10,533 nt of DNA from Pseudomonadota bacterium (GTDB lineage: Bacteria; Pseudomonadota; Gammaproteobacteria; SZUA-229), in the NCBI GenBank assembly GCA_015222965.1, contig JADFWF010000225.1, positions 1-10,533 of the forward strand, given 5' to 3'. Position 1 is the stretch's first letter, and each line of letters starts with the position of its first letter. Under the pieces are notes generated by a model that was not told the origin of the DNA, did no database searches, and saw only the letters and a list, made by a program, of their open reading frames with translations. This document shows positions 4,684-10,533 of the stretch, in pieces. Both the position numbers and the translations under genes were made by a program.

Positions 4684-7104
4684 TTACTCATATCGCAGTG
4701 GTTCAGGTCGTGAAAAAACATACCCTTGAGCATAGTCAACACCGATATGTCTGAGCAGGTCAACGGTCTGCTGATCTTCAACATATTCAGCAATTGTTTT
4801 CTTGCCCATGATATGGCCGATCTCATTAATGGATTTTACCATTGCTAAGTTGATGAGATTTGTGGTGATATCTCTAACGAATTCGCCATCAATTTTGAGG
4901 AAATCAACGGGCAGGTTTTTCAGGTAACCGTAAGACGATAGGCCGCTACCGAAATCATCCAACGCAAATTTACAGCCCAGCTTGTGCAACTCATCCAGAA
5001 ATGCCGTTGCCTTGGCCAGGTTGGCTATAGCTGCAGTTTCAGTGATTTCAAAACAGATGACTTCAGCCGGCACGCCGTATTCCTGCAGCTTGTCATGAAT
5101 ATAGGAAGCTAAAGAACTATCCGTAATAGAATTCCCGGACAGATTAATACTGCAGAGATTTATTTGATCTAGTTTACTCCCCAGTTGAGATAGCCAGAAA
5201 AAGGTTTTGTTGATAACCCATTTATCCAGTGACAGCATAAGATTGTAACGTTCTGCCGCCGGGATAAACATATCCGGGCCTATGATATTACCGTCCCTGT
5301 CTTCCATGCGCAGCAGTATTTCACAGTGTAGTGCATCGTTTTCACCCGTATTGCCGATGGGTGTGATTGCCTGTTTGTATAATACCAACCGGTCTTCTTT
5401 CAGGGCCTCCTGAATGCGGGAGACCCAGGTCATCTCACCAAGCCGCATGGAAAGCTCTACATCATCGTGTTTATATACGTGAAACCTGTTTCTGCCATCC
5501 TCTTTCGCTTTGTAGCAGGCGGCATCAGCCGCTGACAGCAACTCTGAGAAATCTATAAAACGACCCTGCACCGGCACCAGCCCAATACTGACACCGATGG
5601 TGAAGACCTTCTCTTCCCAGTAAAAATGATATTGCTGGAAATTTTCGATTAGTTCGCTAGCGACTTCCTCGGCTTTATCGAGTGGACAGCCTTCGAGCAA
5701 CAGTCCAAATTCGTCACCGCCAAGACGTGCCAGTGTGTCACTGGCACGTTTTTCTTTTACCAGCATCTTGCTGACCTGTCGCAGAAGCTCATCACCGGCG
5801 ACGTGGCCACAACTATCGTTTACCACCTTGAACTGGTCAAGATCGAGGTACAGCATACAGTGCTGCGTGTTCTCGTTAATTTCACTGAACACATATTTAA
5901 CGTGAACCTCGAAGGCGCGTCTGTTCATCAGCCCGGTAAGTGCATCATGGCTGGCCTGATGGGTAAGTTTGTCCCTGAGCTGGTGAGCCTGGGTCAGGTT
6001 CCGCAGGTAAGCTGTAAAAAAAGTTTCATTTTCATCATCGATGCGAGTGATGCTTAGCTCAACAGGAAATTGATGCCCTTTGGCATGCAATGCCGTCGTT
6101 TCGATGCGTGTATTGAGGATGGTGCTGTTGCCTGTTTCCAGCAATCTTTTCATGCCGTTGTGATGTTTTTCTCTTAATTCTGGCGGGATAATAAGTTCAG
6201 CGAGATCAAAACCGATCATTTCGTTAGGTTTATAACCAAACGTTTTCTCAGTCGCAGGGTTAACTTCCATCACCCTGCTGTTGGCATCGATACTGATGAT
6301 AGAGTCAAGTGAGGAACTCAATATAGCTGACTTACGTGACTGGCTTGATGCCAGGGCCAGGATGACCTTTTCTTTTTCTCTGAGCTGATGCTTCAGATGA
6401 AAGAATGCAATAATAAGTCCCAGTGCGCCGATCAACCAGGCTATGGCAAACAGCCTGGCATCGTTCTCGCTTTCAATCTCCTGCCTGGCAAGAAGATCCT
6501 TCATCGGCAGGGCAATGGTGACTCCGCCGCCAACGCCATTGTTTTTTCCAGCCAGATTGCTATGGCACAAGATACAGCCTTCTTGAATTGGCAGCGGCTG
6601 AATCAGCCGCAAGTATGGCTCGCCATCGATACTGGTATATTCAAATATCTCTTTTACGCCTTTTTCAAGCTGTAGCAGGGCCGCCTTTTCCCAGGCATCA
6701 GGTATGTTGTCCGAGTTGACTGGTTGCAGACTGGTGACTCGCCCTGCAATACCGTACAGATGGCTGAATTCTTTGTCCATCTCACGTACTACCCTGGCTG
6801 GATTGACCATTGACAGTTGGATACCTGATGGCGTGGTGACATCACGATCCTTGATATGTGCCAGAAACGGGTCAGGTTGATAATGTTCGCCGACAGGAAT
6901 ATAAATCCGGCCATGTCGGGTCATCCAGAATCGAAAAGCCTTGTCTTTATTAAAATTTGCCCGTGCCTGATTTTCAGCTAATTCCTGCGTGGTCTGCTGA
7001 TTATGCATGTGCTTCCAGTTTGCCAGTCCGGCTATCACTAGGCTCCAGACTACAAACAGGAAAATTATATAAGAATTAATAGGTGTCGTTTTATTTGTTT
7101 TCAC
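4684..7104 (-). CDS. Membrane c-di-GMP enzyme: periplasmic heme-c sensor (DUF3365-like), PAS, GGDEF, EAL
   Basis: This 806-aa inner-membrane protein should make and/or degrade c-di-GMP. Order: TM helix (about 12-28); periplasmic domain (30-215) with heme-c motif CILCH at 177-181, as in DUF3365/Tll0287-like sensors; second TM (217-237); PAS domain (about 258-375); GGDEF domain (about 380-545) with intact GGDEF at 462-466 and inhibitory-site RASD at 453-456; EAL domain (about 560-806). The EAL signature reads EILLR (Glu595), but other catalytic and metal residues are kept: Asn654, Glu687 in EITE, Asp716-Asp717 in LDDFGSG, Lys737, Glu773 and Gln793. Both activities look possible. The heme suggests control by redox state, O2 or NO. 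The start is GTG at 7102-7104, preceded in frame by TGA TTT; no good ribosome site is visible, but it gives a proper N-terminal signal anchor. Confidence 0.93.
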   Translation of the reverse strand: MKTNKTTPINSYIIFLFVVWSLVIAGLANWKHMHNQQTTQELAENQARANFNKDKAFRFWMTRHGRIYIPVGEHYQPDPFLAHIKDRDVTTPSGIQLSMVNPARVVREMDKEFSHLYGIAGRVTSLQPVNSDNIPDAWEKAALLQLEKGVKEIFEYTSIDGEPYLRLIQPLPIQEGCILCHSNLAGKNNGVGGGVTIALPMKDLLARQEIESENDARLFAIAWLIGALGLIIAFFHLKHQLREKEKVILALASSQSRKSAILSSSLDSIISIDANSRVMEVNPATEKTFGYKPNEMIGFDLAELIIPPELREKHHNGMKRLLETGNSTILNTRIETTALHAKGHQFPVELSITRIDDENETFFTAYLRNLTQAHQLRDKLTHQASHDALTGLMNRRAFEVHVKYVFSEINENTQHCMLYLDLDQFKVVNDSCGHVAGDELLRQVSKMLVKEKRASDTLARLGGDEFGLLLEGCPLDKAEEVASELIENFQQYHFYWEEKVFTIGVSIGLVPVQGRFIDFSELLSAADAACYKAKEDGRNRFHVYKHDDVELSMRLGEMTWVSRIQEALKEDRLVLYKQAITPIGNTGENDALHCEILLRMEDRDGNIIGPDMFIPAAERYNLMLSLDKWVINKTFFWLSQLGSKLDQINLCSINLSGNSITDSSLASYIHDKLQEYGVPAEVICFEITETAAIANLAKATAFLDELHKLGCKFALDDFGSGLSSYGYLKNLPVDFLKIDGEFVRDITTNLINLAMVKSINEIGHIMGKKTIAEYVEDQQTVDLLRHIGVDYAQGYVFSRPEPLRYE

Positions 7105-7107
7105 AAA

Positions 7108-7344
7108 TCACATCGGCGCAAATACAACTAAAAAAATATTATTTATACAGCTGATTGTAGCAGTGAAACTTACAAATTTAGGTGCAGAGTTAGTTACTGA
7201 CAAACCTCTGTAGAAATAATAACTATTATAGGTAATCTTTTCGTAGTCAGCGCATTCATTCAATCGCTCTGCTTTGAGGCATTCTCGCACACTCATGACA
7301 GACGTTTGAAAACTTAAAATGTCAGCTTTGTAGCATTTCTTCAC
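7108..7344 (-). CDS. Doubtful 78-codon frame just upstream of the GGDEF-EAL gene
   Basis: A GTG-started frame ends in TGA at 7108-7110, only three bases before the GTG start of the GGDEF-EAL gene and in the same frame. It has no clear ribosome site; the closest is GGAAAAA. The product has a basic, cysteine-containing start (MKKCYKADIL), a charged middle (VRECLKAERLNECADYEK) and a hydrophobic end (CINNIFLVVFAPM). I do not recognise it. It could be a leader whose translation feeds the next gene, or simply the untranslated leader region; the latter is more likely. Confidence 0.15.
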   Translation of the reverse strand: MKKCYKADILSFQTSVMSVRECLKAERLNECADYEKITYNSYYFYRGLSVTNSAPKFVSFTATISCINNIFLVVFAPM

Positions 7345-7421
7345 ATTTAGGCAATTTTTCCAGATGTCCGATTTGTGGTGGATTGGTCTATTAAGATGGA
7401 AACGTTGAGTGTCGTCTTTGT
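7320..7421. repeat. Three TGTCNNNTTTGT motifs at exact 45-bp spacing
   Basis: TGTCAGCTTTGT (7320-7331), TGTCCGATTTGT (7365-7376) and TGTCGTCTTTGT (7410-7421) share nine of twelve fixed positions and start exactly 45 bp apart. They lie 216-317 bp upstream of the c-di-GMP gene start. They could be binding sites on one helix face-set, or coding repeats: in the plus frame from 7299 each motif encodes a CxxC knuckle. Confidence 0.45.
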
Positions 7422-7490
7422 AAAAAAGGGATATTTTACGTAACAGACATTAAGGTGTACCAACTTTTCTGTCGCTACCAACACATAAGA

Positions 7491-7543
7491 GACCTTGGGC
7501 GACTTTTTCTAACAGCGAAAATCACCACAATAGGAGACATTCA
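7491..7543 (+). repeat. Direct repeat copy B, ~53 bp, 5' side of the GGDEF-EAL gene
   Basis: It starts GACCTTGGGCGACTTTTTCT (7491-7510), one mismatch from copy A, and ends AGGAGACATTCA (7532-7543). A short TTTTC/GAAAA stem (7505-7509 with 7517-7521) follows the first block, as in copy A. Together, copies A and B bracket a segment of about 3.0 kb containing only the c-di-GMP gene and its spacers. Confidence 0.55.
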
Positions 7544-7546
7544 CGA

Positions 7547-7587
7547 TTGGTTAAATTTTAATCCCTCCTGCACTTTTAATTAACCAA
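7547..7587. repeat. Inverted repeat TTGGTTAA / TTAACCAA
   Basis: Perfect 8-bp arms at 7547-7554 and 7580-7587 enclose 25 AT-rich bases. It lies 60 bp past the stop of the adaptor gene on the minus strand, so it could act as a weak terminator for the export operon, or as an operator. There is no clear T-tract on the minus strand beyond it. Confidence 0.35.
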
Positions 7588-7647
7588 ACCGGAGCATATA
7601 GGTCATTGTTATATCTTTTGACTAGTAATAGCCAAATGACTTTTTTG

Positions 7648-8859
7648 CTAGAACGTTTGTTTTATTCGACGACCATCCTCAACATCATCACTCGGATGGT
7701 TGACCACCTGCTCTCTTTCACTGATGCCCTCCAGAATCTGCGCGACCAGGCCATTGCGCTGTCCGACTTTAACTATGCGTCGTTTTACACGGTTATTTTC
7801 AACAACAAAAACTGCCCAGCCCCGCTGGTAACGAAACAGGCTACTGGCAGGTATCTGCAAGACATCATCTTCATGCCAGAGAACAAACCGCGCCTCGACC
7901 CGATAACCATCACCTACGCGCTGCCATTGTTCTGCCGGTGAAGTGAAATCAGAAATAATCAGCACGCGCTGCTCTTCCACACCTAGGGCAGAGACTTTTG
8001 TAAAACCGACCGGTTCGATTATACGCACGATGCCCTCCAGCGGCACCTCGCCGCCCCAACGTTCGAAAAGAACTTTCATGCCCGGTTTAATTTTGACTGC
8101 ATCGGCGGAAAGCACATCAACTTCGACTTCTAGCACTTTCGGGTCGCCGACTTCCAGCAGACTATCGCCAGTGCGCACAGGGCCTTCACATTCTCGTACC
8201 ACCTTGAGCACTTTACCATCAATCGGTGAAACTATCGGCAAACGCTCTGCCGGTTCACCGCGATCAGATGCTGTGTATTCGAGCACGGTTTTTGCAGCCT
8301 GAAGTTCATAACGTGCCACTTCCACCTGGAAGTCAGCAGAGCGTTGTGTCGCCGCGGTTGTCTGTACCTTGGTGTCTGCCTTGTCGTAAGCATCGGTTGA
8401 GATCACGCCTTTCTCGACCAGTGGCAGCAGACGTTTATGTTCGATGACGGCAAGTTTCGCGGCGGCTTCTGCTGCTTCGGCCTGCTGTTCGGCAGCATGT
8501 AATGCTGATTCAGCGGCAGCGACCTGCGCTTTGGTCTGCGCCCGGCTGCGCGGATCGAGCACCTGTGATTCCAGCGGGGTGATGCCCAGCAGTACTTGAC
8601 CCTGTGTTACTTCATCGCCGACATTAAGTTTCTGGCGACAAGCTACGCCGTCTACCGGTGCCGAGATGATGTAACGGTCGACTACCCGGGTGCGGCCTTC
8701 TTCTTCGATGGTGATGGTGAGCGGTGCGCGTTTTGCCGCGATGGCTTCGACGAATACCGGCTGTGGCCAGAAACCCCAGATTAACAGGGCCACGATCAGT
8801 ACAACGATGGAGCTGATCACAGGATGTTTTTTTAATGACATATTCAGGGGATTATTCAT
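7648..8859 (-). CDS. HlyD/MacA-type periplasmic adaptor (membrane fusion) protein
   Basis: This 403-aa protein has a cytoplasmic basic start and one N-terminal membrane anchor (about 13-30) with no lipobox. Next come the first half of the lipoyl-like barrel-sandwich domain (about 60-95, DRYIISAPVDGVACRQKLNVGDEVTQGQ), an alanine- and glutamate-rich helical hairpin or coiled coil (about 105-195), the second lipoyl half (207-238, IVSPIDGKVLKV), a beta-barrel (240-330) and a membrane-proximal end. This is the order of adaptors that link an inner-membrane transporter to an outer-membrane channel. The start ATG 8857-8859 is three bases after the permease stop, with AAGAG as a weak ribosome site, so translation is probably coupled. 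With the FtsX-type permease it should export a small molecule, lipid or peptide; the substrate is unknown. No outer-membrane factor lies downstream here. Confidence 0.92.
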   Translation of the reverse strand: MNNPLNMSLKKHPVISSIVVLIVALLIWGFWPQPVFVEAIAAKRAPLTITIEEEGRTRVVDRYIISAPVDGVACRQKLNVGDEVTQGQVLLGITPLESQVLDPRSRAQTKAQVAAAESALHAAEQQAEAAEAAAKLAVIEHKRLLPLVEKGVISTDAYDKADTKVQTTAATQRSADFQVEVARYELQAAKTVLEYTASDRGEPAERLPIVSPIDGKVLKVVRECEGPVRTGDSLLEVGDPKVLEVEVDVLSADAVKIKPGMKVLFERWGGEVPLEGIVRIIEPVGFTKVSALGVEEQRVLIISDFTSPAEQWQRVGDGYRVEARFVLWHEDDVLQIPASSLFRYQRGWAVFVVENNRVKRRIVKVGQRNGLVAQILEGISEREQVVNHPSDDVEDGRRIKQTF

Positions 8860-8862
8860 GAT

Positions 8863-10533
8863 TTACTCTTTACTCTTGAGTACGGCCACCATATCGAGAT
8901 GGGCCAGGTTACGCCAGATCATTATGGCGGAAACGATGGATGACAGAATGACCACCAGCGCGGAAAAGGCATAAACATTGATGCCCAGCACCAGTGGCAC
9001 ACGGTAAAGATCGCTATCAAATTCAAATGCCATGTAAGCACACAGGCCATAACCGATGAGGAAACCCAGCGGGATAGCGATCAGGGTAAACAGCGCCAGT
9101 TCGCCCAGCAGAATGTAGGCCACTTCGCTACGTTCGAAACCGAGCACGCGCAAGCTGGCCAGTTCGCGGTTACGCTCTGACAGCGCGATGCGCATGCTGT
9201 TATAGATAACACCGAAGGCGATACTGGAGCCGAGCAGTGTGGAGATGAAAGTAAAAAACAGGATTGTCTCGGCGATGGTGTCGTAGAATGACTGGATGGA
9301 TGAATCATGTTCGACCACACCGGCCACTCGCGGCATTTCTTTCAGCTCGGCATAAATATCGCGCTGGTATATATCATCAACTTTCAGCAGTGCGCCGGTC
9401 AGTGCATGGCCTTCTTTTAACAGCGCATTGAGCGACTCTATGCGCATGTAGACATTCACACCCAAAAATTGTTTGGCGGTACCGATGACCGGCACCTGCA
9501 CGGTCGGACGGTTTCCCTCCAGCACTTCGATGGTGAGCATGTCACCAGTTTTGATGTGCAGCAGTTCAGCTAGGTAACCGGTGAGGATGACACCTTCTTT
9601 CGGCAACTTGATGACATTCAGCTCGGTATCAAGCAGGCGCATCAGGCTGCCATTGGGCTCGATGCCATTGACGGCGGTGCGGTAAAAACGGTGCTCAAAC
9701 TGCAGCTTCGCCGGCACGATGCGAAAACCTTCAACATGTTCCACACCCTGCAAACTTTGCAGTGAATACAGTGAACGTTTTGATGCAGGTTCGGTATAAA
9801 TCACGATCATGTCTTCGCGCTGGCTCATGCCGTACTGCATGTCTACCATGTAGTTGATGGCGCCTTCCTGGAAACCGCTGACCATTATGATGCCGCAGGC
9901 CATGGCGATGCCGAGTGTGGTCATCAGGGATTTCAGCGGGCGGCGTTCGATATGGCGCAGGATCATGCGCGTGGGTTGTGACAGCCAGCGCTGCAGCCCC
10001 AGATGTTCGGCCAGCGTGGTGTGGTATTTTGCCGGCAGTTCCGGCCGCATCGCCTGTGCCGGCGGCAGCCTTGCCGCACTGTACACCGCGTACAGCGTAC
10101 CGATCACGGCCACCACCATGCTGATCAACGCTGCGGCGATGACAACCTGTGGTTTTAACACGTAGATCATGTATGGCAGACTGTACATCACCATGTAGAT
10201 GTTGCTCATGCCCTTGCCCATCCAGATACCGATGCCGATGCCTGCGATGACACCGATGCTAACGATCATCAGCACCAGTTTGATATAATGCAGCCCAACG
10301 GCCATATCGCTATAACCAAAGGCTTTTAGCGTGGCAATTTCTTCGCGCTGTAAACGCACCAGGCGGCTGATGACCACGTTAAGCAAAAACGCGGCGACGC
10401 CAAAAAAGATCACCGGAAAAATGGTTGCGATGGTGCGCTGCTGCTTGAGCTCTTCGGATAAAAAACGGTTAGACAGCTGGTCCTTGCGGGCGATGGTGCC
10501 GATGCCGCCGTAATCTTTCAGGATGTCATCGAG
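8863..10533 (-). CDS. FtsX/MacB-family ABC transporter permease, 5' end cut by window edge
   Basis: The frame is open through the right edge, so the visible 556 aa are the C-terminal part of a longer protein; the GTG at 10411-10413 is internal. Two FtsX units are seen. The first ends in three helices (about fragment residues 40-58, 83-106, 131-155) with the signature LQREEIATLKAFGY (61-74). The second starts with a helix (about 200-222), has an extracytoplasmic MacB-like domain (225-415), then three helices (423-445, 472-500, 516-541) with the matching signature LSERNRELASLRVLGF (451-466). Such double-FtsX permeases are usually about 800 aa and work with a separate ATPase, expected just upstream outside the window. 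The adaptor gene follows after three bases. The pair resembles MacAB/DevBC-like exporters rather than lipoprotein-releasing Lol systems, because of the adaptor. Confidence 0.92.
   Translation of the reverse strand, partial: LDDILKDYGGIGTIARKDQLSNRFLSEELKQQRTIATIFPVIFFGVAAFLLNVVISRLVRLQREEIATLKAFGYSDMAVGLHYIKLVLMIVSIGVIAGIGIGIWMGKGMSNIYMVMYSLPYMIYVLKPQVVIAAALISMVVAVIGTLYAVYSAARLPPAQAMRPELPAKYHTTLAEHLGLQRWLSQPTRMILRHIERRPLKSLMTTLGIAMACGIIMVSGFQEGAINYMVDMQYGMSQREDMIVIYTEPASKRSLYSLQSLQGVEHVEGFRIVPAKLQFEHRFYRTAVNGIEPNGSLMRLLDTELNVIKLPKEGVILTGYLAELLHIKTGDMLTIEVLEGNRPTVQVPVIGTAKQFLGVNVYMRIESLNALLKEGHALTGALLKVDDIYQRDIYAELKEMPRVAGVVEHDSSIQSFYDTIAETILFFTFISTLLGSSIAFGVIYNSMRIALSERNRELASLRVLGFERSEVAYILLGELALFTLIAIPLGFLIGYGLCAYMAFEFDSDLYRVPLVLGINVYAFSALVVILSSIVSAIMIWRNLAHLDMVAVLKSKE

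Larger units (their letters stand above)
7299..7583 (+). pseudogene. Possible decayed zinc-knuckle frame with in-frame TAA
   Basis: The plus frame is open from 7299 to 7391, has TAA at 7392-7394, then is open again to TAA at 7581-7583. It reads CQLC, then CPICGG, then after the stop DGNVECRLCKKG. The three CxxC pairs are separated by exactly eleven residues each, counting the stop as one. The second and third pairs look like a genuine zinc ribbon. There is no good start codon upstream, and the tail (after about 7450) does not look like a known protein. It overlaps the doubtful minus-strand frame at 7299-7344. It may be a gene fragment or a chance result of the 45-bp DNA repeat. Confidence 0.25.
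7105..7647. other. 543-bp intergenic region upstream of the GGDEF-EAL gene
   Basis: This AT-rich spacer has no confident gene. It holds a doubtful 78-codon frame (minus), a TATAAT for the c-di-GMP gene on the minus strand (complement of 7225-7230, no good -35), three TGTCNNNTTTGT motifs (7320-7421), repeat copy B (7491-7543) and an 8-bp-armed inverted repeat (7547-7587). The last 60 bp before the adaptor stop show nothing clear. Confidence 0.5.

Noticed and set aside
4359..7600. c-di-GMP riboswitch near the GGDEF-EAL gene
   Set aside because: I looked for the conserved GEMM-type core in both spacers and did not see it.
7606..7941. 111-codon plus-strand frame overlapping the adaptor 3' end
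   Set aside because: It is a shadow of the HlyD-type adaptor gene, with no ribosome site or domain.
10331..10513. Plus-strand 60-codon frame near the right edge
   Set aside because: It lies antisense to the ABC permease, whose frame continues to the edge with FtsX features.

Overview
The window looks like chromosomal DNA of a gammaproteobacterium that can fix CO2. It carries a proteobacterial-type phosphoribulokinase, a LysR regulator divergent from a flavin-reductase/pirin pair, a membrane GGDEF-EAL protein with a periplasmic heme-c motif, and an FtsX/HlyD export system. Gene density, good Shine-Dalgarno sites and moderate GC fit a free-living or symbiotic chemoautotroph, but species cannot be named from this sequence. 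No rRNA, tRNA, CRISPR, transposase or phage gene was found.

Layout. (1) 1-1320: on the minus strand, an NADPH-dependent FMN reductase followed by a pirin-family cupin that runs off the left edge; a shared 134-bp region separates them from a divergent LysR regulator (1321-2223, plus). This resembles a redox- or electrophile-response unit. (2) 2224-2758: a palindrome-rich spacer, a 41-aa tail-anchored membrane miniprotein with its own ribosome site, a terminator-like hairpin, three imperfect 15-16-bp tandem units, and an operator-like inverted repeat in front of the next gene. (3) 2759-4358, plus: phosphoribulokinase; then, overlapping its stop codon, a broken zinc-ribbon/one-TM gene with an in-frame TAA; then an AT-rich GNAT acetyltransferase. 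(4) 4359-7647: a 3-kb block holding one large minus-strand gene for a heme-c/PAS/GGDEF/EAL c-di-GMP enzyme. A diverged ~54-bp direct repeat lies outside each end of it. The 3' spacer also has a 16-bp perfect palindrome and a strong Fur-box match beside a TATAAT. The 5' spacer has three TGTCNNNTTTGT motifs spaced exactly 45 bp apart; read in one frame they give three CxxC knuckles interrupted by TAA. (5) 7648-10533, minus: an FtsX-type ABC permease, cut by the right edge, and its HlyD/MacA-like adaptor, almost certainly one operon with an ATPase further upstream.

The genes do not form one pathway. The most unusual parts are the non-coding structure around the c-di-GMP gene, the two zinc-knuckle frames each broken by TAA, and the isolated small membrane protein. 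All calls are by eye; family assignments rest on recognised motifs, not on searches.
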